From assembly GCA_910577665.1 (NCBI GenBank), contig CAJTOJ010000043.1, positions 1 through 25,116 on the forward strand: a stretch of 25,116 nucleotides of DNA, written 5' to 3'. The notes beneath the pieces were generated by a model. It did no database searches. It was not told where the DNA came from and saw nothing but the letters and a program-made list of their open reading frames with translations. Shown piece after piece: positions 1-8,470 of the stretch (the stretch's first letter is position 1; each line of letters opens with the position of its first letter). The position numbers were made by a program, and so were the translations under genes. This DNA comes from an uncultured Acetatifactor sp. Lineage in GTDB: Bacteria > Bacillota > Clostridia > Lachnospirales > Lachnospiraceae.

Positions 1-60
1 AGCTGGGAGAGCATCTGCCTTACAAGCAGAGGGTCATAGGTTCGAGCCCTATAGGCCCCA
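1..60 (+). tRNA. tRNA-Val (anticodon TAC), 5' end cut by the window edge
   Basis: The anticodon arm has a TCTGC/GCAGA stem around the loop CTTACAA, giving anticodon TAC at 21-23, which reads GTA (Val). The T arm is ATAGG, TTCGAGC, CCTAT. The 3' acceptor strand AGGCCCC is followed by discriminator A60. The 5' acceptor strand and the first bases of the D arm lie before base 1. CCA is not encoded. Confidence 0.9.
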
Positions 61-111
61 TTCCTAGTTAGGGCATGGATGATAAGGCACTAACGTAATT
101 CCATGTAAGGT

Positions 112-196
112 GCCGATATGGCTCAATTCTTGACAGTAGTTAGGGACTGACTTCTGTAGGCAGAGCAGCTGGTTACAAATCAGTTGCGATTGGTGA
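112..196 (+). pseudogene. Broken tRNA-Thr-like copy with an inserted segment and an inverted anticodon loop
   Basis: Bases 112-128 match the first 17 nt of the intact tRNA-Thr at 200-216 with one mismatch. About 30 nt of unrelated sequence follow (129-158). Bases 159-183 then match 217-241 of the intact gene through the D loop and anticodon arm. The intact loop TTTGTAA appears here as TTACAAA, its exact reverse complement, so the apparent anticodon is ACA. The T arm and 3' acceptor are decayed, so this cannot fold as a tRNA. A 9-bp direct repeat, TAGTTAGGG, lies at 65-73 and again at 137-145 inside the inserted segment. Confidence 0.7.
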
Positions 197-199
197 GAT

Positions 200-272
200 G
201 CCGATGTGGCTCAATTGGCAGAGCAGCTGATTTGTAATCAGCAGGTTATCGGTTCGAGTCCGATCATCGGCT
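200..272 (+). tRNA. tRNA-Thr (anticodon TGT)
   Basis: The acceptor GCCGATG (200-206) pairs with CATCGGC (265-271), with discriminator T272. The anticodon stem GCTGA/TCAGC encloses loop TTTGTAA, giving anticodon TGT, which reads ACA (Thr). The T arm is ATCGG, TTCGAGT, CCGAT. CCA is not encoded. Confidence 0.96.
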
Positions 273-292
273 CTATGGGTATAATTCCATAT

Positions 293-374
293 GGATGGGT
301 TCCCGAGTGGCCAAAGGGGACAGACTGTAAATCTGCTGCAAATTGCTTCGGTGGTTCGAATCCACCCCCATCCA
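293..374 (+). tRNA. tRNA-Tyr (anticodon GTA)
   Basis: The acceptor GGATGGG (293-299) pairs with CCCATCC (367-373), with discriminator A374. The anticodon GTA is at 327-329. At 82 nt with a long variable arm, this is the class II form expected for bacterial tRNA-Tyr. The T arm is GGTGG, TTCGAAT, CCACC. Confidence 0.96.
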
Positions 375-430
375 TTTCTCAATAGAAGCATAAAAGTTCT
401 ATTGAGGCATATACTATATAAATTGAATAA

Positions 431-504
431 CGCGGGGTGGAGCAGTCTGGAAGCTCGTCGGGCTCATAACCCGAAGGTCATAGGTTCAAATCCTATCCCC
501 GCTA
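431..504 (+). tRNA. Initiator tRNA-fMet (anticodon CAT)
   Basis: The anticodon stem ends in three G-C pairs (TCGGG, CTCATAA, CCCGA), the initiator signature. Position 1 is C and faces T503, so the first acceptor pair is unpaired, as formylation requires. The remaining acceptor pairs GCGGGG with CCCCGC. CCA is not encoded. Confidence 0.95.
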
Positions 505-543
505 TTTCGGACTTACAAAGGTTTATCCTTTGTAAGTCTTAAT

Positions 544-616
<73 letters not shown>

Positions 617-660
617 TTTCTTATGTCTCATGACAGCTGGTATATATTACAGGAAAGCAT

Positions 661-711
661 CAAAAGGTATAAATTTACAGAATAAATTTAACCTTTTGGT
701 GCTATTTTTTT
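661..711 (+). terminator. Hairpin terminator of the tRNA cluster
   Basis: The arms at 661-677 and 683-698 pair almost perfectly: CAAAAGGT with ACCTTTTG, one bulged A, then TAAATTTA with itself, around a 5-nt loop. A T-run follows at 705-711. It sits after tRNA-Phe and before the promoter of the next gene. Confidence 0.7.
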
Positions 712-722
712 GTTTTGGTTCG

Positions 723-731
723 TGCTATAAT
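723..731 (+). promoter_or_regulatory. Extended -10 promoter of the L,D-transpeptidase gene
   Basis: TGCTATAAT is a perfect extended -10 element (TGn plus TATAAT at 726-731). No good -35 is seen 17 bp upstream, which fits an extended -10 promoter. The predicted transcript start is near 738, downstream of the tRNA terminator. Confidence 0.6.
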
Positions 732-802
732 AATTTTGCATATCTGTCTGGAAACAGGCTGGCATGGATCAGACAGGAATTCCAGTGGGGAATAGGACGA
801 CA

Positions 803-2560
803 ATGGGTAAGAGACAAGACAAGAAGGGTCAATCAATTCTTTCAGAAGGGAAATCACCAGAAAACATACCATATAAGGAAAAAGCATTAAAAAAGGAAGA
901 AGGACTTAATAGAGCAGAATGTTCGGTACAGGCTCCAGGGTTTGAAAAAGAAGAATACCAGGAAACAGGACAGGAAATATCGGTCCTTGCAGAAGAAACT
1001 ACAAGAAAGACAAAAAAGAAGTGGCTTCGGTGGGTGCTGGCGGCGGTCGTACTGCTTATTGTATCAGCAGCGGGTATCTATGGAGGGGTTGCCCTATATT
1101 ATAGAACCCATTTCCTGCCAAATACTACGATCAACAGTATCGTATGCAGCAACATGAAGGCCCTGCCAGTGGTGGCATTATTAGATGCCCAGATACAGGA
1201 ATATACGTTGGAGGTCAGGGGCAGGGATCCGGTTACCGGGAAGACAGGTACTGTCCTGGGCACGATTGTTCCCTCGGATATAGAACTGGCCTATGCGGAT
1301 TCTCAAGGCGTGGTGGATAATCTGCTATCCCGGCAGGATAACCTGCTATGGATCAAAGTACTGGCTAACCAGGCCTATTATCACACTGTGGAGCAAGGGG
1401 TGGTCTTTGATGAGAAGTTGCTGGAAGAAGTGATTGGAAACTGGGACGCCTGCCAGAAGAAAAATATGGTAAAGCCCCGGGATGCCTATATCGGAGAATA
1501 TTCAGAAGTGGCAGAGGGATATGAGATCATCCCGGAGGAACCGGGTACCTTGCTTGACACAGAACAGGTTATCCAGTGTGTGAAGGATGCGCTTGTTACC
1601 CACCAGAATGTAATTGACCTGGAAGAGGCGGGCTGTTACCGGCAGGCATCTGTCACCAGTCAGGATCCAGCTCTGGTGGAGAAGGTAGAATTGGCTAACA
1701 AATGGCTCCATACGAAGATCGCCTATGATTGGAATGGGAACAAGGTGGAACTTGGAACGGAGATCCTAAAAGACTGGATCACCATGGAGGAAAGCGGACC
1801 TGTGCTGGACCAGGAAGCAGTGGCGGCATTTGTGAAGGAACAGGCAAAGAAATGGGATACTTATGGCAGGAAAAGGAAGTTTGTCACTACATTGGGAATG
1901 GAACTTTCACTGCCCAGCGGGTATTACGGCTGGCAGACTGACAGGAAAGCAGAAACTGAAAGACTGGTGGAACTCATCTGCCAGGGTGCACATGAGGAAA
2001 GGGAACCTGTATACGCCTGCGTAGCCATGGAGAAGGGGGAAAATGATATTGGGGACTCTTATGTGGAAGCAGATCTGTCCCATCAGCACTTGTATCTCTA
2101 TATAGATGGAGAGATCGTTCTGGAGACGGATTTCGTCTCGGGAAAAATGAGTGTTTCAAACTGCATCACACCGCCAGGGGTATTTGGAATTGCATATAAA
2201 ACGAAAAACGCTGTACTGCGGGGAAGCGACTATGAAACACCAGTTAAATACTGGATGCCATACTATGGAAATTATGGAATGCATGATGCCACATGGAGGC
2301 GGTCATTTGGGGGAGATATCTATCTGGAGAATGGATCCCACGGGTGTATCAATCTGCCAATCAATATGGCATCCAAGATATATGACTACATGACAGAAGG
2401 ATTTCCTGTGATCTGCTATTATTATACACCTGAGCAAATAGCGATACTAAACCCGGAGATGAACCCGGAACCGCCTCCAGATGCGCTGCCACAGGAAGAA
2501 GGCAGTGGACAGCAGGAGCCATCAGTTCAAGATGGGGTACCCCAGGAGCCAACGGCTTAG
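803..2560 (+). CDS. Membrane-anchored L,D-transpeptidase (YkuD family)
   Basis: This enzyme is expected to make 3-3 cross-links or attach groups in peptidoglycan outside the membrane. The N-terminus is short, charged and cytoplasmic, followed by one hydrophobic segment at about residues 75-97. A long middle region of the PG_binding_4 type follows, then a C-terminal YkuD domain. The catalytic motif SHGC is clear, with the nucleophile Cys near residue 515 in HGCINLP. The protein ends in a Pro/Glu/Gln-rich tail of about 35 residues. The ATG at 803 has AGGA six bases upstream. An earlier in-frame ATG at 764 would add 13 residues but has a weaker ribosome site. L,D-transpeptidases use tetrapeptide donors and bypass D,D-cross-linking, which is relevant because a D-Ala-D-Ser cassette lies about 6 kb downstream. 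Family assignment is firm; the exact substrate is inferred. Confidence 0.92.
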   Translation: MGKRQDKKGQSILSEGKSPENIPYKEKALKKEEGLNRAECSVQAPGFEKEEYQETGQEISVLAEETTRKTKKKWLRWVLAAVVLLIVSAAGIYGGVALYYRTHFLPNTTINSIVCSNMKALPVVALLDAQIQEYTLEVRGRDPVTGKTGTVLGTIVPSDIELAYADSQGVVDNLLSRQDNLLWIKVLANQAYYHTVEQGVVFDEKLLEEVIGNWDACQKKNMVKPRDAYIGEYSEVAEGYEIIPEEPGTLLDTEQVIQCVKDALVTHQNVIDLEEAGCYRQASVTSQDPALVEKVELANKWLHTKIAYDWNGNKVELGTEILKDWITMEESGPVLDQEAVAAFVKEQAKKWDTYGRKRKFVTTLGMELSLPSGYYGWQTDRKAETERLVELICQGAHEEREPVYACVAMEKGENDIGDSYVEADLSHQHLYLYIDGEIVLETDFVSGKMSVSNCITPPGVFGIAYKTKNAVLRGSDYETPVKYWMPYYGNYGMHDATWRRSFGGDIYLENGSHGCINLPINMASKIYDYMTEGFPVICYYYTPEQIAILNPEMNPEPPPDALPQEEGSGQQEPSVQDGVPQEPTA

Positions 2561-2707
2561 GGGAAAACCATAGAAGCTTGCAGCCTGAAAAAGCAGTGCT
2601 GGAACCGTTTGGCAGATCCGGCGTAACTTGATAAGAGAAGAAGCAGTAGGGGACTATACCAGCAAGACAAAGAGTAGTACCGCAGATGCTGACAATGGGA
2701 GGTTAAA

Positions 2708-3259
2708 ATGGCATACAGAAGGCGGAACAGAAGACAAGCAGAAAAGTGGGCAAGAAAACTGGAGCGCTACCGTACCTTGCAGAGACAGATAGTGAAAAGT
2801 GCACCAGACATTTTAAGATCCAGAAATTTTCATAGAACGAAAGGATTTATACAGCATGGAAATATGACAGTAAACAGCCATGTGATGAATGTGGCAAGGT
2901 ATAGTCTGGCCATCAGCGAAAAGCTGCATATCCGTTGCAACCGCAGAGAGCTGATCAGAGGAGCATTGCTCCATGACTATTTCCTGTATGACTGGCACAT
3001 GCAGGATACAGAGAATCCGCATAAGCTGCATGGGTTCTTCCATCCGGGAACGGCTTTGAGGAATGCAGCCAGGGAATACAACCTCACGGACCGGGAAAGG
3101 GACATCATCAAGAAACATATGTGGCCTTTGACTGTAGTTCCTCCCAGGTGCAGGGAAGCATGGATTGTTACAACAGCGGATAAATGGTGTTCCTTGATGG
3201 AAACACTTCACCTGCATAAGGGACATGGGGCGATCCTACAGAAACTGAGAAAGGACTGA
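2708..3259 (+). CDS. HD-domain phosphohydrolase-like protein
   Basis: The 183-residue protein carries the metal-binding residues of the HD superfamily: His in SHVMNVARYS, the HD pair in LLHDYFLYDWH, His in KKHMWPL, and Asp in TADKWCS. HD proteins usually hydrolyse phosphomonoesters or nucleotides; the substrate here is not predictable. A strong GGGAGG ribosome site precedes the ATG. The N-terminal 30 residues are very basic (Arg/Lys-rich). The stop lies 8 bp before the decarboxylase start, so the two are likely co-transcribed and perhaps translationally coupled. Confidence 0.85.
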   Translation: MAYRRRNRRQAEKWARKLERYRTLQRQIVKSAPDILRSRNFHRTKGFIQHGNMTVNSHVMNVARYSLAISEKLHIRCNRRELIRGALLHDYFLYDWHMQDTENPHKLHGFFHPGTALRNAAREYNLTDRERDIIKKHMWPLTVVPPRCREAWIVTTADKWCSLMETLHLHKGHGAILQKLRKD

Positions 3260-3267
3260 CAAGGATA

Positions 3268-4776
3268 GTGGAATCTTTGTTTGCCAGATTAGAGGAACTT
3301 GGGGAAAGTGAAATATACCCATACCATATGCCGGGACATAAGCGTCAGCCCTGGGGGAGACTTCCCCCATCCATGTACCAGCAGGACATTACGGAGATAG
3401 ATGCCTTTGACAATCTGCACCAGCCGGAAGGGATCCTGCGTACATTACAGGAGAGGGCGGCACAACTCTATGGGTCGGCGGAATGCTATTACCTGGTCAA
3501 CGGCAGTACCAGTGGAATCTTGAGTGCGGTCAGTGGGGCACTGCCGCCTGGAGGCCATATCCTGATGGCGCGCAACTGCCATAAGTCAGCATATCATGCC
3601 ACCTATCTGAGGCAATTACAGATATCCTATCTCTATCCGCCCTGGCTTGGGGCATATGGTATCCTGGATGCCGTGACACCGGGACAGGTACAGGAAGCCC
3701 TGGACCGGGAGGCTGGAATCGGCGCAGTACTGGTGGTGTCGCCCACTTATGAGGGAAGGATAGCAGATATCCGGGGGATTGCCAAGGTGGTACACAGAAG
3801 AGGGATTCCTTTGATCGTGGACGAGGCCCATGGCGCCCATCTGGGGCTGGCAGAAGGATTTGCAGAAAACAGCTGTCAAGCAGGGGCAGACCTGGTCGTA
3901 CACAGTGTACATAAGACACTGCCTGCGCTGACCCAGACAGCCTTGCTCCATGTGAATGGCCAGCTGGTGGACCGGGGTCTTGTGAGAAGATTCCTTCAAA
4001 TCTACCAGTCCAGCAGCCCGTCTTATCTGCTGATGGCAAGTATTGACAATGCCCTGGATGGGGTGATCCGGGAAGGAGACAGGCGCTTTGCAGATTTTCT
4101 GGGGCACTGGCAGGAGATGGAGAGAAGACTTGGGCAGTGCAGGCATCTGGGGATCCTGCCTGGGGGTGGTACCCAGGATGTGGGAAAACTGCTTATCTGT
4201 GTCAAAGACACGGATATGACAGGCAGACAGCTGTATGACAGACTGTTTACCAGATACCATTTGCAGATGGAGATGGCTTCCGAGAAGGCTGTACTGGCCA
4301 TGTTCACCGTGAATGACACGCCAGAGGGATATATCAGGCTCACAGAGGCTTTGCTGGAGATAGACCAGGAACTGGCCAATAGTACATGGCAGCCGGTGGC
4401 TGGAAAGCCACAACGGATAGAACCATATGAAGAGACGGCTGGCAGGGAAATGCATAAGGGGGATCCTGGGTGGATGTCATTTTCTTCCATTCCGCTTGCA
4501 GAAGCCTGGGATATGGAAAAATGCCAGGTACCATTGGAAGAGAGTGTGGGCAGATATGCTGCCGGGTTTGTAAATTTATATCCTCCGGGGATACCGGTTC
4601 TGGTTCCGGGAGAGATCATATCCCCTGTGCTACATGAGAAGATGCAGAAGTGGATCCGTATGGGACTGACCGTCCAAGGGGTGGAAGGTGGCGGATCTGA
4701 AAGATACCTGGAGGTTCTTAAGACCGTACCAAAGAAGGAGATATCAGAACCGGACAATGTTACTGTAGGAGTATAA
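3268..4776 (+). CDS. Orn/Lys/Arg decarboxylase family protein (YaaO type)
   Basis: This is a PLP-dependent fold-type I decarboxylase of the short Firmicute form (about 500 residues), which lacks the wing domain of enterobacterial inducible enzymes. It begins with the family motif YHMPGHKR. The PLP site includes DEAHGAH (185-191) and SVHKTLP, with Lys216 as the Schiff-base lysine. The C-terminal domain has the YPPGIPVLVPGE signature. Substrate (Lys, Arg or Orn) cannot be decided by eye. The start is a GTG at 3268. Its AAGGA is only 2 bp away, but GAGAAAGGA lies 12 bp upstream, and a TTG at 3277 is an alternative. Its place before a nucleotide-kinase gene, yaaR and holB matches yaaO of B. subtilis. 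Confidence 0.92.
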   Translation: MESLFARLEELGESEIYPYHMPGHKRQPWGRLPPSMYQQDITEIDAFDNLHQPEGILRTLQERAAQLYGSAECYYLVNGSTSGILSAVSGALPPGGHILMARNCHKSAYHATYLRQLQISYLYPPWLGAYGILDAVTPGQVQEALDREAGIGAVLVVSPTYEGRIADIRGIAKVVHRRGIPLIVDEAHGAHLGLAEGFAENSCQAGADLVVHSVHKTLPALTQTALLHVNGQLVDRGLVRRFLQIYQSSSPSYLLMASIDNALDGVIREGDRRFADFLGHWQEMERRLGQCRHLGILPGGGTQDVGKLLICVKDTDMTGRQLYDRLFTRYHLQMEMASEKAVLAMFTVNDTPEGYIRLTEALLEIDQELANSTWQPVAGKPQRIEPYEETAGREMHKGDPGWMSFSSIPLAEAWDMEKCQVPLEESVGRYAAGFVNLYPPGIPVLVPGEIISPVLHEKMQKWIRMGLTVQGVEGGGSERYLEVLKTVPKKEISEPDNVTVGV

Positions 4777-4830
4777 ATCCAGAGTATATATGGGAATAGG
4801 AAAGACCTGAGAAAGGATGAGGATATTAAA

Positions 4831-6246
4831 ATGAGAAAGACAAAAATCATTTGCACCATTGGACCAGCCAGCGAGAGTGAGGAACGCTTGAAGGAGCTGA
4901 TGCTTGCGGGCATGGATGTGGCCCGGTTCAATTTTTCCCATGGGACCCATGCAGAGCAGAAGGTAAAATATGAGCGGGTATGCAAGGTGCGGAAGGAACT
5001 GGGGTTACCGGTAGCAACCCTTCTGGATACCAAAGGACCGGAGATCCGTCTGCGGGATTTTGAAGGAGGAAAGGTGGAGCTTGTGGCCGGGCAGCAGTTC
5101 GTGCTGACCACAGAGGAGATCCTGGGAACTGCCCAGCGGGCCGCCATATCCTATAAACAGTTAAAAGATGATATTGAGCCAGGGACCACTATCCTCATTG
5201 ATGATGGGTTGATTGAGATGACTGTGGAAGAGATAAAAGGGGAAGAGATTATCTGCCAGGTGGTCAATGGGGGATTCGTATCCAATCACAAGGGAGTGAA
5301 TGTGCCGGGAGCGGTGCTTTCCATGCCTTATATCAGCGAGACAGACAGGGCAGACATCCTGTTCGGCATAGAGATGGGCTTTGAATTCCTGGCAGCATCT
5401 TTTGCACGTTGCAAGGAAGATATCCTGGAGGTGCGCCAGATCCTGAAAGAACATGGCAATGATATGAAAATAATTGCAAAGATAGAGAACATGCAGGGTA
5501 TCCAGAATCTGGAAGAGATCCTGCGTGTGGCGGACGGGGTCATGGTGGCACGTGGGGACATGGGAGTGGAAATCCCCTTAGAGGAGGTTCCCATCCTACA
5601 GAAGAAAATGATCCATATGGCCAATGCCCAGGGCAAACATGTGATCACAGCCACCCAGATGCTAGAGTCCATGATTAAGAATCCCAGGCCTACCAGGGCA
5701 GAGACTACGGATATTGCCAATGCCATCTACGATGGCACCACAGCCATTATGCTGTCCGGGGAGAGCGCGGCAGGAAAATATCCTGTGGAAGCAGTGAAAA
5801 CCATGGCGAGAATTGCAGAATGTGCCGAAAAAGATATTAACTACCTGTCCAGGCTACAGCGGATTACCCACAATGAGAAGACAGATATTACCACAGCCAT
5901 TGCTTATGCTACCTGCACGGCGGCCATGGATCTGCAGGCAGCAGCCATAATCACAGTCACATTATCTGGATTTACGGCAGAAGCCATTGCAAGGTTCAAG
6001 CCACAGTGCCCCATTATCGGGTGTTCTGTACAGGAGAGAGTGTGCAAACAGCTCAATCTGCTGTGGGGTGTGAATCCCCTGCAGATCCAGAAAGAGACAG
6101 AGACGGACAAACTGTTTGATGTAGCTGTGGCAGAGGCGAAGAAGGCGGGTTATGTAAAGAGTAAGGATGTGGTAGTGATCACTGCAGGGGTTCCTCTGGG
6201 GATGGCAGGCACCACCAACATGATCCATGTGGTTGAGGTAGACTAG
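4831..6246 (+). CDS. pyk: Pyruvate kinase
   Basis: The enzyme converts phosphoenolpyruvate and ADP to pyruvate and ATP, the last step of glycolysis. The N-terminus MRKTKIICTIGPAS, the active-site stretch KIENMQGIQN, the metal-site segment MVARGDMGVEIP and TATQMLESM are all typical. The length of 471 residues covers the A, B and C domains. The extra C-terminal PEP-utiliser-like domain found in Bacillus enzymes is absent. GATGAGG precedes the ATG. It sits in series between the decarboxylase and the guanylate-kinase-like gene, with 54 bp upstream and 3 bp downstream, an unusual neighbour set for pyk. Confidence 0.97.
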   Translation: MRKTKIICTIGPASESEERLKELMLAGMDVARFNFSHGTHAEQKVKYERVCKVRKELGLPVATLLDTKGPEIRLRDFEGGKVELVAGQQFVLTTEEILGTAQRAAISYKQLKDDIEPGTTILIDDGLIEMTVEEIKGEEIICQVVNGGFVSNHKGVNVPGAVLSMPYISETDRADILFGIEMGFEFLAASFARCKEDILEVRQILKEHGNDMKIIAKIENMQGIQNLEEILRVADGVMVARGDMGVEIPLEEVPILQKKMIHMANAQGKHVITATQMLESMIKNPRPTRAETTDIANAIYDGTTAIMLSGESAAGKYPVEAVKTMARIAECAEKDINYLSRLQRITHNEKTDITTAIAYATCTAAMDLQAAAIITVTLSGFTAEAIARFKPQCPIIGCSVQERVCKQLNLLWGVNPLQIQKETETDKLFDVAVAEAKKAGYVKSKDVVVITAGVPLGMAGTTNMIHVVEVD

Positions 6247-6249
6247 GGA

Positions 6250-6855
6250 ATGGGAAAGATCATATGCCTGATGGGAAAGAGTGCCACGGGCAAGGATACC
6301 ATCTACAAATACCTGCTGGAGGATGGGACATGTGACCTTAGGAAGGTCGTGCCCTATACCACCAGACCCATACGGCAAGGGGAACAGAACGGCAGGGAGT
6401 ATTTCTATACAGATGAAGCCGGATACCAGTGTCTGAAAGGGCAGGGAAAAGTCGTAGAGGACAGGGCTTATCATACGGTGCATGGTCTCTGGAGATATTT
6501 CATGGTGGATGACGGCCAGTTCCAGGAAGCCAGGCAGGATTTTCTGGTGATAGGCACGTTGGAGGCATACCAGAAACTACAGGACTATTTTGGCAGGGAG
6601 AGGGTGGTGCCAGTGCTGATTGAACTGGAGGACGGAATCAGACTCCAGAGGGCACTGGACCGGGAGAAGGGGCAGGATCAGCCCAGGTATGAGGAGATGT
6701 GCCGCAGATTCCTGGCAGACAGCCAGGATTTTGCGGAGGACAAGATAAAGAAGGCAGGCATATCCGTGAGATTCTGTAACGATGACCTGGAGAAATGCCT
6801 TGCCAGAATCAAGGATTATATCCTGGCCTGTTGCCGTTTGGACCGGGAGATGTGA
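6250..6855 (+). CDS. Guanylate-kinase-like P-loop protein
   Basis: A P-loop, GKSATGKD, starts at residue 9. TTRPIRQGE and GREYFY match the GMP-binding region of guanylate kinase. The usual P-loop serine-glycine pattern GPSGAGK is altered, and the lid region is diverged. The length of 201 residues suits the family. It follows pyk by 3 bp, with GAGGT at the end of pyk as the likely ribosome site. In B. subtilis this position before yaaR holds tmk and yaaQ, so this may be a paralogue rather than the essential GMP kinase. It could phosphorylate GMP or another nucleotide; activity is inferred. Confidence 0.8.
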   Translation: MGKIICLMGKSATGKDTIYKYLLEDGTCDLRKVVPYTTRPIRQGEQNGREYFYTDEAGYQCLKGQGKVVEDRAYHTVHGLWRYFMVDDGQFQEARQDFLVIGTLEAYQKLQDYFGRERVVPVLIELEDGIRLQRALDREKGQDQPRYEEMCRRFLADSQDFAEDKIKKAGISVRFCNDDLEKCLARIKDYILACCRLDREM

Positions 6856-6871
6856 AAGAGGGCGAGTGGGT

Positions 6872-7312
6872 ATGGATATCAAGGTAAACCAGGTAAACAG
6901 GAATATGCCATTGGAGCAGGTGCAGAATAACCAGCCCACGGATGGCACCTTTAAATTTACGCTTGCCAGCCACATAGAAGAGGCGGAGTTGCAGGCCAGG
7001 CTCCAGAATCTGATGGAAGATATCACCATGCAGGGGCAGAAGCTTTCCAAGCGCCGGGATCTTAGGGACATGAAACATTACCGTGGGCTGATCAAGGAGT
7101 TCCTGAACGAGGTGGTGACCCATTCCCATAGTTTTTCCAGGGAAAATTTCCTGGACAGAAGGGGACGGCACAGGGTCTATGGCATCATCCGCCTCATTGA
7201 TGAGAACCTGGATCAGCTGGCCCAGGAACTGATGAAGGACGAGAAGGACAATCTGGCCATCTTGAACAAGATCGGAGAGATTAGGGGATTGCTGCTGGAT
7301 ATATTTACTTGA
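6872..7312 (+). CDS. yaaR: YaaR-family (DUF327) protein
   Basis: The 146-residue protein matches the length and character of B. subtilis YaaR. It is mainly helical and charged, with the typical segment DLRDMKHYRGLIKEF and a C-terminal leucine-rich helix ending in GEIRGLLLDIFT. The biochemical function is not established. The ATG at 6872 is chosen because family members begin at about this point and GAGGGCGAG lies upstream. It sits 16 bp after the guanylate-kinase-like gene and 27 bp before holB, as in other Firmicutes. Confidence 0.88.
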   Translation: MDIKVNQVNRNMPLEQVQNNQPTDGTFKFTLASHIEEAELQARLQNLMEDITMQGQKLSKRRDLRDMKHYRGLIKEFLNEVVTHSHSFSRENFLDRRGRHRVYGIIRLIDENLDQLAQELMKDEKDNLAILNKIGEIRGLLLDIFT

Positions 7313-7339
7313 ATTACAAAAGGGAAGGGGAAGGGTATC

Positions 7340-8332
7340 ATGGCTACATTTCGGGACATAATCGGACAGGAACAGATCAAGGAACATCTACAGAATGCAG
7401 TTTCTGCCAGGAAGATTTCCCATGCGTATATCATAAACGGGGAAAAATCTTCCGGCAAAGAGTTCGTGGCCAGAGTATTCGCCATGGCGCTGCAGTGTGA
7501 GGAGGACGGGGTGGAACCCTGTGAGAGGTGCCGCTCATGTAAACAGGCGCTGTCCTTCAATCATCCGGATATCATCTATGTGAGGCACGAAAAACCGAAC
7601 ACCATCAGTGTGGATGATATCCGCACCCAGATAAATAACGATGTGGACATCAAGCCATACAGCCGTCCTTTCAAGATCTATGTGGTGGGTGAGGCGGAGA
7701 AGATGACAGTACAGGCTCAGAATGCCATCTTGAAGACCCTGGAGGAACCGCCGGAATATGCGGTGATCCTGTTGCTGACCGCTAATGTGAATTCCCTGTT
7801 GCCTACGATTCTCAGCCGGTGTGTAGTGCTGAACATGAAGCCGGTGTCTGATGAGCTGGTGAAACGGTATCTGATGGAACAACTACAGGTGCCAGATTAC
7901 AAGGCTGATGTCTGTGTGGCCTTTGCCAGGGGAAATGTAGGGAAGGCTAAGGCACTGGCCTCCAGTGAGGACTTCGAGAATGTGAAGGCAGAAGCACTCT
8001 CTCTATTGAAATACATAAAAGAGATGGAACTGCATGAAATCATGGCCGCCATCAAAAAAATCACGGAGTACAAATTGGAAGTAAGCGATTACCTGGACAT
8101 CTGTTCCATCTGGTACAGGGATGTGCTGCTGTTCAAGGCAACCCATGACGTGAACCATCTGGTGTTCCGGGAGGAGATACAGGCGCTGCGTCAGACCGCC
8201 CAGCGCAGCAGCTATGAAGGTATAGAGATGGTGATCCGTGCACTTGACACTGCAAAACGTCGTCTGGAGGCCAATGTAAACTTTGAACTGACCATGGAAC
8301 TGATGATTCTGACAATCCAGGAGAACGGGTAA
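7340..8332 (+). CDS. holB: DNA polymerase III delta' subunit
   Basis: Delta' is a subunit of the clamp loader that places the beta sliding clamp on DNA. The start FRDIIGQEQIKEHLQNA is typical. The P-loop position is the degenerate GEKSSGKE expected for a non-hydrolysing delta'. A four-Cys zinc module (CxxxxxxxxCxxCxxC) lies at about residues 53-67. NAILKTLEEPPEYAVILLLTAN and LLPTILSRC are hallmark AAA+ clamp-loader motifs. GGAAGGGGAAGGG lies before the ATG. A strong hairpin terminator lies 85 bp after the stop, so in this genome the yaaT operon cannot simply continue from holB. Confidence 0.95.
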   Translation: MATFRDIIGQEQIKEHLQNAVSARKISHAYIINGEKSSGKEFVARVFAMALQCEEDGVEPCERCRSCKQALSFNHPDIIYVRHEKPNTISVDDIRTQINNDVDIKPYSRPFKIYVVGEAEKMTVQAQNAILKTLEEPPEYAVILLLTANVNSLLPTILSRCVVLNMKPVSDELVKRYLMEQLQVPDYKADVCVAFARGNVGKAKALASSEDFENVKAEALSLLKYIKEMELHEIMAAIKKITEYKLEVSDYLDICSIWYRDVLLFKATHDVNHLVFREEIQALRQTAQRSSYEGIEMVIRALDTAKRRLEANVNFELTMELMILTIQENG

Positions 8333-8416
8333 ATGCAGATATGATGCAGAACTGTGTTTAGAAAGCCTGCAGGAAATCTTAATGCAAAATTAACAATACT
8401 TTAGTTGAATAGATAT

Positions 8417-8466
8417 AAAAAACATCTTGTTTTGGTACATGATAGATACCAGACAAGGTGTTTTTT
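8417..8466 (+). terminator. Long hairpin terminator after holB, probably bidirectional
   Basis: The arm at 8417-8437 pairs with 8447-8466 over about 20 bp with one bulge and two G-T wobbles. The loop is CATGATAGA. The stem begins with six A and ends with six T, so it can act on either strand. It separates holB from the D-Ala-D-Ser cassette. Confidence 0.85.
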
Positions 8467-8470
8467 GTTA

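Noticed and set aside
630..890. An 86-codon ORF overlapping the start of the L,D-transpeptidase
   Set aside because: It spans the tRNA terminator and the promoter, and overlaps a certain gene in another frame.
4023..5147. A 374-codon open frame on the minus strand
   Set aside because: It crosses two well-identified plus-strand genes (decarboxylase and pyk), and its product has no recognisable features.
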